Shown: positions 7,928-16,762, counted from the first letter of the stretch. The stretch is DNA of 40,158 bases from Hyphomicrobiales bacterium (GCA_900472605.1 UCJD01000003.1:1-40158); one strand, 5' to 3'. Notes: a model not told the origin generated them from the letters alone. Numbers and translations are program-made.

Positions 7928-9268
7928 ATGGACATTATGACACCGAAGGCCAAGACGGGCTGGCGCCACGAGCGCGAGGAGGCGTCGATGGCCGATGTCC
8001 ACCGTTCGATCGGAACGCAGAAGCACGCTTCTCGCTGGCGCCGGGCGCTGGCTTTCGTCGGCCCCGGATATCTGGTGGCCGTCGGCTATATGGACCCCGG
8101 CAACTGGTCGACATCGCTCGCGGGCGGCTCGAAGTTCGGCTATACGCTTTTGACGGTGGCGCTGTTGTCCAACCTGATGGCGATCGTGCTGCAATCGCTC
8201 TGTGCACGGCTTGCCATCGGTTCCGGTCGCGATCTGGCGCAGGCCTGCCGCGACGCCTTCCCGCGATGGGTTTCGATCCCGCTCTGGCTGTTCGCCGAAA
8301 TCGCGATCATTGCCACCGATATCGCCGAGGTAATCGGCACGGCGATCGGCCTCAACCTGCTGTTCGGCATCCCGCTCGAACTCGGCGTCCTCATCACCGC
8401 GCTCGACGTCTTCCTCATCCTCTACCTGCAGAAGATCGGATTCCGCTTCGTCGAGGCCTTCGTGATCGCGCTGCTCGGGATTATCACGGTCTGCTTCGGC
8501 GTGCAGATCTTCATGGCCGATCCGCAATGGGGCGATGTCATCCGCGGCTTCTTCCCGACCACGGAGATCGTCTCCAATCCGGAGATGCTTTATCTGGCGC
8601 TCGGCATTCTCGGCGCCACGGTCATGCCGCACAATCTCTACTTGCATTCCGGCATCGTACAGACCCGCGATTACGGCCACAGCCTGCCGGAAAAGCGCGA
8701 GGCGCTGACCTTCGCGACGATCGACTCGACGGTGGCGCTCTGCTTCGCGCTTCTGATCAATGCCTCGATCCTGATCCTGGCTGCCGCAGCCTTTCATGCC
8801 AATGGACGCACCGATGTTGCCGAACTCGGCGAAGCTTCCTCGCTGCTGGCACCGCTGCTCGGGCTTGCGCTGGCGCCGACGCTGTTCGGCATCGCGCTTT
8901 TATGCTGCGGCCTGAACTCGACCGTGACGGCCACCATGGCCGGGCAGATCATCATGGAAGGATTCCTGAAGATCCGGCTGCAGCCCTGGATCCGGCGACT
9001 GATCACCCGCGCCATCGCCATCGTGCCGGCCGGTTTCGTGACCATCTGGTATGGCGACGCAGGCACCGCCGAGCTTCTGATCCTGACGCAGGTCGTGCTC
9101 AGCCTGCAGCTTTCCTTCGCGGTCTTCCCGCTGGTGATGTTCACTGCCAACAAGGCCAAGATGGGCGAGCTCGTCGCACCGCGTTGGCTGTCCGCCATTG
9201 CCTACACGATCGCCATCGTCATCGCCGGGCTGAACATCAAGCTGCTGTTCGACTTCGTGATCGGCTAG
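7928..9268 (+). CDS. mntH: Nramp-type divalent metal (manganese) transporter
   Basis: This is a proton-coupled Mn2+ importer of the inner membrane. The 446-residue protein has the Nramp signatures [17 protein letters not shown] in the first helix (metal-binding DPGN) and [19 protein letters not shown] in the sixth (MPHN), with about eleven hydrophobic segments and the transport signature near [17 protein letters not shown] 7928 gives the N-terminus ([13 protein letters not shown]) I recall for rhizobial homologues. An internal ATG at 7988 with a very good GAGGAGG site could give a 426-residue form. It is preceded by a promoter with a Mur-like box, which fits manganese control. A palindromic stem-loop follows the gene. 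Confidence 0.93.
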   Translation: MDIMTPKAKTGWRHEREEASMADVHRSIGTQKHASRWRRALAFVGPGYLVAVGYMDPGNWSTSLAGGSKFGYTLLTVALLSNLMAIVLQSLCARLAIGSGRDLAQACRDAFPRWVSIPLWLFAEIAIIATDIAEVIGTAIGLNLLFGIPLELGVLITALDVFLILYLQKIGFRFVEAFVIALLGIITVCFGVQIFMADPQWGDVIRGFFPTTEIVSNPEMLYLALGILGATVMPHNLYLHSGIVQTRDYGHSLPEKREALTFATIDSTVALCFALLINASILILAAAAFHANGRTDVAELGEASSLLAPLLGLALAPTLFGIALLCCGLNSTVTATMAGQIIMEGFLKIRLQPWIRRLITRAIAIVPAGFVTIWYGDAGTAELLILTQVVLSLQLSFAVFPLVMFTANKAKMGELVAPRWLSAIAYTIAIVIAGLNIKLLFDFVIG

Positions 9269-9321
9269 ATCAATTCCGCTTTTCTTCGAAACGCGTAACC
9301 GTTCTAGTTTTTTATTTACAC

Positions 9322-9362
9322 GCAATTCCAGGAAAACCGCTTCGCACTTTTCCTGGAATTGC
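9322..9362. repeat. palindromic intergenic element / bidirectional terminator
   Basis: A perfect 15-bp inverted repeat, GCAATTCCAGGAAAA (9322-9336) and TTTTCCTGGAATTGC (9348-9362), has an 11-base loop (CCGCTTCGCAC). It fills the gap between the convergent mntH and methyltransferase genes, ending one base before the latter's stop codon. Similar AATTCC...GGAATTGC palindromes recur between genes in Rhizobium and Agrobacterium genomes. With the adjoining AT-rich block (9266-9321) it looks like one copy of such a dispersed element that also serves as terminator. Confidence 0.6.
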
Positions 9363-9363
9363 T

Positions 9364-10134
9364 TTAACGCCTGGAATAAGCGGCGCGACCATTGTTGAGA
9401 TCATCGACGAGGGGGGAGAACTTGTGGCTCCCCTCTTCGTGCATGATCAGCGGCGCGCGCAGCGACAGACGCGCGCGCGACCCCTTTATCGCGGTCACCA
9501 GAATGCGCACGGCGTTTTCGCCTTCGCGCGGGTGGATGGCCGTGATTTCGATGCCGCCGAAGCGGTTGCCGCAGGCGTCGATGATCTCGGCGATCGATTC
9601 CGGCCGCGCGATCAGCGACAGCTGGCCGCCCGGGATCATGATGGCGCCCGATGTGCGCAGCCAGCTTTCGAACAGGTCTTCGGTCATCGCATGCGCCTCG
9701 GCCTTCAGGGCATCCGGCGTCTTGCGGTCGCCGGGATCGTTGAAGGGCGGGTTGAGGATGACGTGGTGGAAGCTCTCGTCGATCAGGCCGGCGTCGTTGC
9801 GCGCCTTGGCCTTCAGCGTCACATCCGCCTCGATGACGGTGACGCGGCCCAGCATGTGTTCGTTGTCAGGTAGCAGCAGGCTGCGGCGGGCATAACCAGC
9901 CATCTCGGCGGAGCGCTCGAAGAGCACGACCTCGGCCTTTGGCAGCCGCGAGGCCACTGCAAGACCAGCCGCGCCAGCGCCGGCGCCGAGATCGGCGACC
10001 CTCACCGCCCTGTCGTCGGCCACCAGCGCGGCCAACAGCATCGCGTCCATGCCGGAGCGGTGGCCCCTGCCCCTTGGCTGAAGGATATGAAAGCCGCCGC
10101 GGTGAAACGCGTCGATGGTCTCGGTTACGGGCAT
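9364..10134 (-). CDS. TrmN6-like tRNA1(Val) (adenine-N6)-methyltransferase family protein
   Basis: This is a SAM-dependent methyltransferase of about 256 residues. It shows the SAM-binding loop VADLGAGAGAAGLAVASRLP (46-65), the acidic strand end VVLFERS (Glu73), and the N6-adenine/glutamine methyltransferase motif NPPFND at 128-133. The family includes TrmN6, which methylates A37 of tRNA1(Val), so RNA is the likely substrate, though rhizobial members have not to my knowledge been assigned experimentally. ATG 10134 (MPVTETIDAFHRGG) is used; GTG 10149 is an alternative closer to the DUF2007 stop. Ribosome sites are weak for both. The DUF2007 gene lies just upstream on the same strand and is probably cotranscribed. 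Confidence 0.8.
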   Translation of the reverse strand: MPVTETIDAFHRGGFHILQPRGRGHRSGMDAMLLAALVADDRAVRVADLGAGAGAAGLAVASRLPKAEVVLFERSAEMAGYARRSLLLPDNEHMLGRVTVIEADVTLKAKARNDAGLIDESFHHVILNPPFNDPGDRKTPDALKAEAHAMTEDLFESWLRTSGAIMIPGGQLSLIARPESIAEIIDACGNRFGGIEITAIHPREGENAVRILVTAIKGSRARLSLRAPLIMHEEGSHKFSPLVDDLNNGRAAYSRR

Positions 10135-10157
10135 GGGCTGGCTGGTCACGGCATCGC

Positions 10158-10385
10158 TCACTTCTGCTCGCGCAATTCGTCGCCCAGGCCGGCGTCGATG
10201 AGGATGCGGCGGGCGCGATCGGCCTGATCGTCCTCGACCAGCAGGCGGCGCGGCAACATGCCGAGCGAGCCTTCCAATATGCTCATGCCCTGATCGGCGA
10301 TGAAGCAATGGATGCCGGCATCCTTCATCAGGCTTTCCGCGAAGGAGAGCAGCACGGGATCGTTGGCGCGGATAAGTTCATGCAT
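10158..10385 (-). CDS. DUF2007 family small protein
   Basis: This 75-residue protein fits the DUF2007 (putative signal-transducing) family: HELIRANDPVLLSFAESLMK, DAGIHCFIADQGMSILEGSL, LPRRLLVEDDQADRARRIL. The fold is a small ferredoxin-like domain related to PII-like proteins, with no known activity. It lies divergently from the ispB promoter region and upstream of the methyltransferase, a pairing that hints at a shared transcript. The ATG at 10385 is the only reasonable start. Confidence 0.8.
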   Translation of the reverse strand: MHELIRANDPVLLSFAESLMKDAGIHCFIADQGMSILEGSLGMLPRRLLVEDDQADRARRILIDAGLGDELREQK

Positions 10386-10494
10386 TTACCGTGAAATCCC
10401 TTTCAATTTTCCGCGACGTGGCAATTTCGCCTCTTGCCGCTCAAGCCGCCCCTTTCTATTGTCAAATTCACAGAGTGAACAGGAGTCCGGGTCG

Positions 10495-11511
10495 TTGGGC
10501 GTGGTCATACCGCTTGAAGAAAGCAAAAACAAACTGGCATCCGTCAAGCCTTTGGTGGATCTTACCAAGGCGGATATGGAGCGGGTCAACCAGTTGATCC
10601 TTTCTAAGGCCGGTTCCGACGTGCAGATGATCCCCGAAGTGGCGAACCATCTGATCTCGTCCGGCGGCAAGCGCCTGCGCCCGATGCTGACGCTCGCCTC
10701 CTCGGTGCTCTATGGCTACAAGGGCGAAAACCACATCAAGCTAGCGACCGCGGTCGAGTTCATGCACACGGCAACGCTGTTGCACGACGACGTCGTGGAC
10801 GAGAGCGACCTGCGCCGCGGCAAGTCCACCGCCCGGATGATCTGGGGCAACCAGGCAAGCGTGCTGGTCGGCGACTTCCTGCTCGGCCAGGCCTTCCGCA
10901 TGATGGTCGATGTCGGCTCGCTCGATGCGCTGGACGTTCTCTCGTCGGCCGCCTGCGTCATCGCCGAGGGCGAGGTGCTGCAGCTATCCGTCGCCAAGAA
11001 CATGGAAACCACCGAGGACGACTATCTCTCGGTCATCCGCGCCAAGACGGCGGCGCTGTTTGCGGCCGCGGCCGAAGTCGGCCCGATCGTGGCGGATGCC
11101 GGCAAGGCCGGCCGCAACGCGATGAAGTCCTACGGCATGAACCTTGGCCTCGCCTTCCAGCTGGTCGACGACGTACTCGATTACGGCGGCAAGGCTGCCG
11201 ATCTCGGCAAGAATGTCGGCGACGACTTCCGCGAGGGCAAGATCACGCTTCCCGTCATCCTCGCCTATCGGCGCGGCACCGAGGAAGAGCGCGCCTTCTG
11301 GCGCAAGGCGATCGAGGGTGGCGAAAGCAACGACCAGAACCTCGAAAAGGCACTCGGCCTGATCACCAAGTATGGAACGCTGAACGATACCATTGGTCGG
11401 GCGGTCCATTATGGCACGATTGCACGCGATGCACTGGCGCCGCTTCCCGATACGGCATGGAAATCCGCACTGATGGAAGTCATCGACTTCTGCATCGAGC
11501 GCGTCAATTAA
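10495..11511 (+). CDS. ispB: octaprenyl (polyprenyl) diphosphate synthase
   Basis: This trans-isoprenyl diphosphate synthase makes the long side chain of ubiquinone from farnesyl diphosphate and isopentenyl diphosphate. The 338-residue protein has both Asp-rich motifs: first DDVVD at 98-102 in LLHDDVVDESDLRRGK, second DDVLD at 225-229 in FQLVDDVLDYGG. It also has the substrate motif GGKRLRP at 57-63 and WGNQASVLVGDFLL. The start is TTG 10495, with AGGAG nine bases upstream; the resulting N-terminus (GVVIPLEESKNKLASVKPLV) is the one I recall for rhizobial homologues, and the open frame to 10300 overlaps the divergent DUF2007 gene. Exact chain length (C50 in most rhizobia) cannot be read from the sequence. 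Confidence 0.93.
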   Translation: MGVVIPLEESKNKLASVKPLVDLTKADMERVNQLILSKAGSDVQMIPEVANHLISSGGKRLRPMLTLASSVLYGYKGENHIKLATAVEFMHTATLLHDDVVDESDLRRGKSTARMIWGNQASVLVGDFLLGQAFRMMVDVGSLDALDVLSSAACVIAEGEVLQLSVAKNMETTEDDYLSVIRAKTAALFAAAAEVGPIVADAGKAGRNAMKSYGMNLGLAFQLVDDVLDYGGKAADLGKNVGDDFREGKITLPVILAYRRGTEEERAFWRKAIEGGESNDQNLEKALGLITKYGTLNDTIGRAVHYGTIARDALAPLPDTAWKSALMEVIDFCIERVN

Positions 11512-11576
11512 CCGACGATCATTGGTCCAAGGCTGATTTTCTTGCGGGGTCGCTTCAAAAAAGCCATCCTGTCGTG

Positions 11577-11597
11577 AATCAGTCTTCTCAACTGATT
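11577..11597 (+). terminator. possible weak terminator after ispB
   Basis: AATCAGT (11577-11583) and ACTGATT (11591-11597) can form a 7-bp stem with a 7-base loop followed by TTG. It is AT-rich and has only a short T run, so it is a weak candidate. It would separate ispB from the TPR gene 44 bases downstream. Confidence 0.3.
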
Positions 11598-11640
11598 TTG
11601 CAGTCGACGCTGGTGGGCTGTTCTCACGAAAGGTTTTCTA

Positions 11641-13473
11641 ATGCGGCGGAAATTTGCCATACGTCTTCTTTCGAGCGCGGCACTCGCGGCAGTTCTGTCG
11701 CTGAGCGCGCTTGGCGGCGCCAATGCCGAAGACGCGGCCAAGAAGGACGACGCCAGCGCGACCGTGATCTTCGATCCTGATAGCGTGAACACCTTCTCCG
11801 GCGCATTGCTCGCCGCCCGCACCGCCGATGTCGACCACGATTACGAAACGGCGATCGAACTCTACAAGAAGGCGCTGCAGATCGAGCCGGGCAATCCGGA
11901 GATCCGCCAGCGCCTGATGATTTCGCTACTGCTCAATGGCGACATCAAGGACAGCGTGCGCTACGCCAACGAACTGAAGAACGATCCGAGCATCGAGCGC
12001 CTCTCGACCATCGTGCGCGGCGCCGACGCGATCCGCCGCGGCGAATACAAGACGGCCGAGAGCGCGCTGAAGACCACCGGCCCGACCGACCTCGACCGTG
12101 TCATGAACGACCTGATGGCCGCATGGGCGCGGCTTGGCACCGGCAAGGGCAAGGACGCCCTGTCGCAGGTCGAGAAGCTGAAGGGGCCGGACTGGCTCGC
12201 CATCTTCCAGAACTACAATGCCGGCGCGATCGCCATCGTCAACGGCGACGTGCGCTCGGCGCGCAAGCACCTGAACGACGCCGTGCTCGACAAGGATGGC
12301 GCGGCCACTGCACCCGATACCTTCATGCGCGCCGTGATGGCGCTCGCCCGGCTGGAAGCGACGCAGGGCAACAAGCAGAAGGCGCTCGACACGGTTTCGG
12401 TCGGTGACAACCTTTTGCCGAACTACGCACCGCTTAACGCGCTGCGCCAGAGCATCACCAACGACGAAAAGCAGGTACAGCAGATCACGACCGCCAAGCA
12501 GGGTGCTGCCGGCGTGCTGTTTTCCTTCGCCGGCGCGCTGAACCGCGATGGGGCCGAAGACATCGTCTCGCTCTACCTGCAGATCGCCCGCGCGCTTGAT
12601 CCTGACAGCGCCGACGCGCTGGTCATGCTCGGCGGCCTGGCCGAGAAGCAGAGCCAGCTGGACCGCGCCATCGCGCTCTACAAGGAAGTGCCCGACAATT
12701 CGCCGATGAGCCGTATCTCCGAGCTGCAGCTCGGTCTGGCGCTGGCCGAAGGCGGCAAGGTCGAGGAAGCCCGCAAGCACCTGCAGGGGCTGATCCAGTC
12801 GGACCCGAAGGATATTCGCAGCTATCTCGCCTATGGCAGCGTTCTCTCCGACGCCAAGGACTACAAGGCGATGGCGGAGAACTACGACAAGGCTGTCGAT
12901 GTGATCGGCCCGCTGCCGGGCAAGACCGCCTGGACGGTGTTCTTCCAGCGCGGCATCGCCTATGAGCGGCTGAAGCAGTGGGACAAGGCCGAGCCGAGCT
13001 TCCGCAAGGCGCTGGAGCTGAACCCGAACCAGCCGCAGGTCTTGAACTATCTCGGCTATTCCTGGATCGACATGAACCGGAACCTCGACGAGGGGCTGGA
13101 GATGATCAAGAAGGCCGTCGATCTCAGACCCGACGACGGCTATATCATCGATTCGCTCGGCTGGGCCTATTTCCGCCTCGGCAAGTTCGACGACGCTACC
13201 GAGGAACTGGAGCGCGCGGCACAGATCAAGGCCGGGGACGCGACGATCAACGACCATCTGGGTGACGCCTACTGGCGCGTCGGGCGCAAGCTCGAGGCCG
13301 TCTACCAGTGGAACCGGGCACTGGGCTCGGAACCCGAGGCCGCCGAGATCCCGAAGATCAAGGACAAGATCGCCAACGGCCTGCCTGCCCTGACCGACGA
13401 TGCCAAGACCGTCGACAAGAAGACGCCGGATCCTGTTCCTGTCGAACCCAAGCCGGCCGACAAGAAGACCTGA
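11641..13473 (+). CDS. secreted tetratricopeptide repeat protein
   Basis: This 610-residue protein has a clear signal peptide (MRRKFAIRLLSSAALAAVLS, cleavage after about Ala29 in GGANA-ED), so the mature form is periplasmic or outer-membrane associated. Many TPR-like helical pairs follow: YETAIELYKKALQIEPGNPE at about 68-87, a middle set (SQLDRAIALYKEVPDNSPMS), and a late group (WDKAEPSFRKALELNPNQPQ, LNYLGYSWIDMNRNLDEGLE, AYFRLGKFDDATEELERAAQ). It ends in a Lys/Pro-rich tail (KKTPDPVPVEPKPADKKT). TPR arrays mediate protein-protein contacts, often in envelope assembly. ispE starts six bases after its stop, so the two genes form one cluster. Such a TPR gene upstream of ispE appears common in rhizobia (from memory). 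Specific partner unknown. Confidence 0.88.
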   Translation: MRRKFAIRLLSSAALAAVLSLSALGGANAEDAAKKDDASATVIFDPDSVNTFSGALLAARTADVDHDYETAIELYKKALQIEPGNPEIRQRLMISLLLNGDIKDSVRYANELKNDPSIERLSTIVRGADAIRRGEYKTAESALKTTGPTDLDRVMNDLMAAWARLGTGKGKDALSQVEKLKGPDWLAIFQNYNAGAIAIVNGDVRSARKHLNDAVLDKDGAATAPDTFMRAVMALARLEATQGNKQKALDTVSVGDNLLPNYAPLNALRQSITNDEKQVQQITTAKQGAAGVLFSFAGALNRDGAEDIVSLYLQIARALDPDSADALVMLGGLAEKQSQLDRAIALYKEVPDNSPMSRISELQLGLALAEGGKVEEARKHLQGLIQSDPKDIRSYLAYGSVLSDAKDYKAMAENYDKAVDVIGPLPGKTAWTVFFQRGIAYERLKQWDKAEPSFRKALELNPNQPQVLNYLGYSWIDMNRNLDEGLEMIKKAVDLRPDDGYIIDSLGWAYFRLGKFDDATEELERAAQIKAGDATINDHLGDAYWRVGRKLEAVYQWNRALGSEPEAAEIPKIKDKIANGLPALTDDAKTVDKKTPDPVPVEPKPADKKT

Positions 13474-13479
13474 TCATCC

Positions 13480-14403
13480 ATGGCTGTCACGGGTGCTGAC
13501 ACCGGCTTCGGCTTCGCCGACGGCGTTGCAATCAGCGAGGATGCCTTTGCCAAGATCAATCTGGCCCTGCATGTGACGGGCCAGAGAGATGATGGCTATC
13601 ATCTGCTCGAAATGCTCGTGACGTTCACCCGGTCGGGCGACCGGCTGGACTTCGCGCCGGCCGATACCGACGAGTTTCACATCTCCGGTCGCTTCGGCGA
13701 CGCGCTTGCCGGTGACGGCGGCCCCAATCTGGTGCTGAAGGCGCGCGATGCGCTGCGCCTCGCTGTGCTTGACGCCGACGGGAGCGCGCCGCCCGTCCGC
13801 ATTCATCTGCGAAAAGACCTGCCGATCGCCTCCGGCATCGGCGGCGGATCGGCGGATGCGGCAGCGACGTTGCGCGGGTTGATGCGGCTGTGGGGCACTT
13901 CCCTGCCCGCCGCGACCGTCGACGCCATCGCCATCAAGCTCGGCGCCGACGTGCCGATGTGTCTTGCGAGCCGGCCGCTGATCGCGCGCGGGATCGGCGA
14001 GGAGATCGAGACGGTGGGCGACTTGCCGGTTTTTGCCATGGTGCTCGCCAATCCGCTGAAGGGTGTTTCGACGCCCGAGGTGTTCCGTCGGCTGACGACG
14101 AAGACGAACGGCACGCTTGCCATCGCTCCCGGCCTCTCCTGGCTCGACGCGCTGCGCGCCATGCGCAACGATCTCGAAGCGCCGGCCCGCGCGCTGCTGC
14201 CCGAGATCGCCGAGATATCCGATATGCTCAGCGATCAGGGCGCGCTCTTCGTGCGGATGTCGGGATCGGGCGCGACGTGCTTCGGCATATTTGCGAGCTT
14301 GGACGAGGCCGAGGCTGCGGCGCGGGCGCTTCACGGCAAGCGACCGGACTGGTATTTCGAGGCAACCGAAACATTGGCGGGAGATGATGATGACAGGCGT
14401 TGA
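13480..14403 (+). CDS. ispE: 4-diphosphocytidyl-2-C-methyl-D-erythritol kinase
   Basis: This GHMP kinase of the non-mevalonate (MEP) isoprenoid pathway phosphorylates CDP-methylerythritol. The 307-residue protein shows the start motif AFAKINLALHVTGQRDDGYH (22-41), the ATP loop LPIASGIGGGSADAAA (114-129), the catalytic Asp in GADVPMCL, and the late GHMP motif RMSGSGATCFGIF. It lies six bases behind the TPR gene and overlaps moaB by 14 bases. With ispB nearby, the region carries two isoprenoid genes. Confidence 0.95.
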   Translation: MAVTGADTGFGFADGVAISEDAFAKINLALHVTGQRDDGYHLLEMLVTFTRSGDRLDFAPADTDEFHISGRFGDALAGDGGPNLVLKARDALRLAVLDADGSAPPVRIHLRKDLPIASGIGGGSADAAATLRGLMRLWGTSLPAATVDAIAIKLGADVPMCLASRPLIARGIGEEIETVGDLPVFAMVLANPLKGVSTPEVFRRLTTKTNGTLAIAPGLSWLDALRAMRNDLEAPARALLPEIAEISDMLSDQGALFVRMSGSGATCFGIFASLDEAEAAARALHGKRPDWYFEATETLAGDDDDRR

Positions 14404-14935
14404 CGACACGCGACCGTTCATTCCGGTGGGATTTGCCGTTCTGACCGTTTCAGACACGCGCACAGCGGAAGACGATCGCTCCGGCGATACGCTGGCGGCG
14501 CGCATCCTTGAAGCCGGACACCGGCTGGTCGCCCGCGCCATCGCGCCCGACGACAGACAAGCGATCGCCGAGCAGGTGCAGGCCTGGACCGCGCAGGCGG
14601 ATGTCGACGTGATCATCACCACAGGCGGCACCGGCTTTACCGGCCGCGACGTGACACCGGAGGCGCTGGAACCACTGTTCGACAAGCGCATGGACGGTTT
14701 TTCGGCCGTCTTCCACCGCATTTCGCAGGACAAGATCGGCACTTCCACCGTGCAGTCGCGGGCGACGGCGGGGCTGATCGGAACCACCTTCGTCTTCGTG
14801 CTGCCGGGATCTCCCGGCGCCTGCAAGGACGCGTGGGACGGCATCTTGAAGGCGCAGTTCGATTATCGCCACATGCCGTGCAACTTCGTGGAAATCATGC
14901 CGCGACTCGACGAGCATCTGAAGCGCGGCGTTTAG
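14390..14935 (+). CDS. moaB: molybdenum cofactor biosynthesis protein B
   Basis: This 181-residue MoaB/Mog-fold protein is involved in forming or handling adenylylated molybdopterin. Motifs are FAVLTVSDTRTAEDDRSGD, the substrate loop IITTGGTGFTGRDVTPEALE, and the late IGTTFVFVLPGSPGACKDAW. Three consecutive ATG codons occur at 14384, 14387 and 14390; GGGAG ends one base before the first, so only the third has a proper spacing of six, and it is chosen. The start overlaps the end of ispE by 14 bases, so translation is probably coupled. The stop TAG abuts the stop of the convergent glycosyltransferase with no base between. Confidence 0.92.
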   Translation: MTGVDDTRPFIPVGFAVLTVSDTRTAEDDRSGDTLAARILEAGHRLVARAIAPDDRQAIAEQVQAWTAQADVDVIITTGGTGFTGRDVTPEALEPLFDKRMDGFSAVFHRISQDKIGTSTVQSRATAGLIGTTFVFVLPGSPGACKDAWDGILKAQFDYRHMPCNFVEIMPRLDEHLKRGV

Positions 14936-15454
14936 CTAGCTCCGCGCCGAACGCGCCACCCAGGACGGGATGAGCTCGGCCGACAGCCTGCGCAGCTTCT
15001 GGCCCTTGACGAATTCGGAAAGCCCCATGCCGCTGCGCGCCGTCGCCAGCGCATGTTTTTTCGGCAGCAGTAGGCCGAGCTCCAGCGGTGCGAGACGGCG
15101 AAGGCGCTGATAGAAGGGCCTGCGATAGACGCGCGAGGCGGTGAAGCGGGCGGGCAGCTTGTTCAGCGCCACATATTCGGCGATCTCGTCGATCCAGCCG
15201 CTCTGCGGGCGGGCGCCCGGCTCGACGAACAACAGCCACTCGCCGCGCGCCGAACGCAGTATGTCCTTGATTTCCCAATGCTGATGGAAGCGGCAGCCGG
15301 CGGCGTCCGCGACCTTGGAGGAGCCATCGCGCGAGCCGTGGTCGAGCACCACCACATCGCTTACCAGCCCTTCCACGGCACCAGCAACCAACACCGATAA
15401 CGTCTGCGCCAGCTCAGGTTCCTGATCCCGGCATTCCAATACAACAGTCAACAT
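14936..15454 (-). CDS. short family 2-like glycosyltransferase
   Basis: This 172-residue protein resembles the nucleotide-sugar-binding half of a GT-A (family 2) glycosyltransferase: LTVVLECRDQEPELAQTLSV at the N-terminus, VVVLDHGSRDGSSKVADAAG, then GEWLLFVEPGARPQSGWIDE, where an acidic motif usually sits. It is much shorter than full GT2 enzymes (about 250-350 residues), lacks a clear DxD motif and lacks the acceptor half. It may be a trimmed family member with another role. It ends exactly against moaB and is divergent from the radical SAM gene, sharing an intergenic region that holds a LexA-type box. Confidence 0.7.
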   Translation of the reverse strand: MLTVVLECRDQEPELAQTLSVLVAGAVEGLVSDVVVLDHGSRDGSSKVADAAGCRFHQHWEIKDILRSARGEWLLFVEPGARPQSGWIDEIAEYVALNKLPARFTASRVYRRPFYQRLRRLAPLELGLLLPKKHALATARSGMGLSEFVKGQKLRRLSAELIPSWVARSARS

Positions 15455-15508
15455 TGCTTATTTATAGTGCGACGCACAAAACATTACCAGCGACAGTTTT
15501 CCAATTTT

Positions 15509-15523
15509 GTTCTTGCATTGTTC
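15509..15523 (+). promoter_or_regulatory. LexA (SOS) box, GTTC-N7-GTTC
   Basis: GTTCTTGCATTGTTC fits the alphaproteobacterial LexA box exactly (GTTC, seven bases, GTTC). It lies 72 bases before the radical SAM start and 54 bases before the divergent glycosyltransferase start. It overlaps a possible -35 (CTTGCA, 15512-15517) whose -10, ATAGGA at 15535-15540, is weak. LexA bound here would block the plus-strand promoter. Confidence 0.6.
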
Positions 15524-15595
15524 TCATTTCAGCGATAGGAATTTAATCACCAGAACGGATGGCGGCCACAAGTCTTCCATCGACGGAGAAACCCG

Positions 15596-16753
15596 ATGAA
15601 CGAACAGTCCCTTGCAGGGCAGGCCGCATTCGCGCCTGCCAATACGGCGGATATTGCCGACGCGATGATCGTTTCTTCCGGCCTCAGGATCGAGGTCGAC
15701 CGTCGGCGTGGCCGTGGTGCCGGGCTGAACCCGAGCGGGCGCTTCGAGCCGCAAAGCCGGGAAGGCTTCGACGACGGCTGGCAGACGCTGGAAGAGCTAC
15801 CGCCGTTCAAGACCGAGGTGCAGATCGAAAAGCCGCGCACGGCGATCACCCGCAATGAATCGCCGGATATTCCCTTCGACCGTTCGATCAATCCCTATCG
15901 CGGCTGCGAACACGGCTGCATCTATTGCTTCGCGCGGCCAACCCACGCCTATATGGGCCTGTCTGCCGGGCTGGATTTCGAAGCGAGGCTGTTTGCCAAA
16001 CCGGATGCGCCGAAACTCCTGGAGCGCGAACTCGCCAAGCCCGGCTACAAGCCGCGGGTGATTGCGATCGGCACCAACACGGACCCGTATCAGCCGATCG
16101 AGAAGGAATGGCGGATCATGCGGGATATCCTTGAGGTGCTGGAGCGGGCGAACCATCCTGTTTCCATCGTCACCAAATCGGCGCTCATCCTGCGCGATCT
16201 TGATATCCTGCAGCGCATGGCGGAGAAGAACCTGGTGCGCGCCTCGCTGTCGGTGACGACGCTGGACCGCAAGCTGGCACGGACGATGGAGCCGCGTGCA
16301 TCGACCCCGTCGAAGCGGCTCGATGCGCTGAAGGCGCTGAGCGACGCCGGCATTCGCACGTCGGTGATGATGGCGCCGGTCATTCCAGCGCTGAACGACC
16401 ACGAGATCGAGCGCGTGCTCGATGCGGCGCATGCCGCGGGCGCTACGGAAGCGGGTTATGTGATCCTGCGTCTGCCGCTGGAGGTGTCGCCGCTGTTTCG
16501 CGACTGGCTGCTGCAGCACTATCCGGATCGTTACCGCCACGTCATGTCGCTGGTGCGTTCGATGCGCGGCGGCAAGGATTACGACGCCGATTTCGGCAAG
16601 CGCATGAAGGGTGCCGGCCCCTATGCCTGGCAGATCGCCCGGCGCTTCGAGATGGCCACGAAGCGGCTTGGCATGACCCGCCGCAGCATGCCGCTGCGCG
16701 ACGACCTGTTCGTACCGCCGAACGGTAGCGGCGTGCAGTTGTCGCTGCTTTGA
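15596..16753 (+). CDS. PA0069-type radical SAM protein (spore photoproduct lyase-like)
   Basis: This 385-residue radical SAM enzyme carries the CxxxCxxC cluster motif as CEHGCIYC (Cys104, Cys108, Cys111) in a context typical of the PA0069 family (SINPYRGCEHGCIYCFARPT, HAYMGLSAGLDFEARLFAKP). The family is often annotated as spore photoproduct lyase-related because of distant similarity to SplB, but its reaction is unknown. The start at ATG 15596 has GGAG about eight bases upstream. A 15-base LexA-type box upstream suggests induction by DNA damage, which would fit a DNA repair role. rnhB lies 107 bases downstream on the same strand. Confidence 0.88.
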   Translation: MNEQSLAGQAAFAPANTADIADAMIVSSGLRIEVDRRRGRGAGLNPSGRFEPQSREGFDDGWQTLEELPPFKTEVQIEKPRTAITRNESPDIPFDRSINPYRGCEHGCIYCFARPTHAYMGLSAGLDFEARLFAKPDAPKLLERELAKPGYKPRVIAIGTNTDPYQPIEKEWRIMRDILEVLERANHPVSIVTKSALILRDLDILQRMAEKNLVRASLSVTTLDRKLARTMEPRASTPSKRLDALKALSDAGIRTSVMMAPVIPALNDHEIERVLDAAHAAGATEAGYVILRLPLEVSPLFRDWLLQHYPDRYRHVMSLVRSMRGGKDYDADFGKRMKGAGPYAWQIARRFEMATKRLGMTRRSMPLRDDLFVPPNGSGVQLSLL

Positions 16754-16762
16754 TATTGCCTT

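Noticed and set aside
7175..8797. 540-codon frame on the minus strand over mntH and the peptidase gene
   Set aside because: It overlaps two well-supported genes and has no recognisable domains.
7897..9873. 658-codon frame on the plus strand over mntH and into the methyltransferase
   Set aside because: It is an alternative frame of mntH with an Arg/His-rich translation; the transporter frame is clearly the real one.
11926..13257. 443-codon frame opposite the TPR gene
   Set aside because: It is an antisense shadow of a GC-rich gene and has no ribosome site or family motif.
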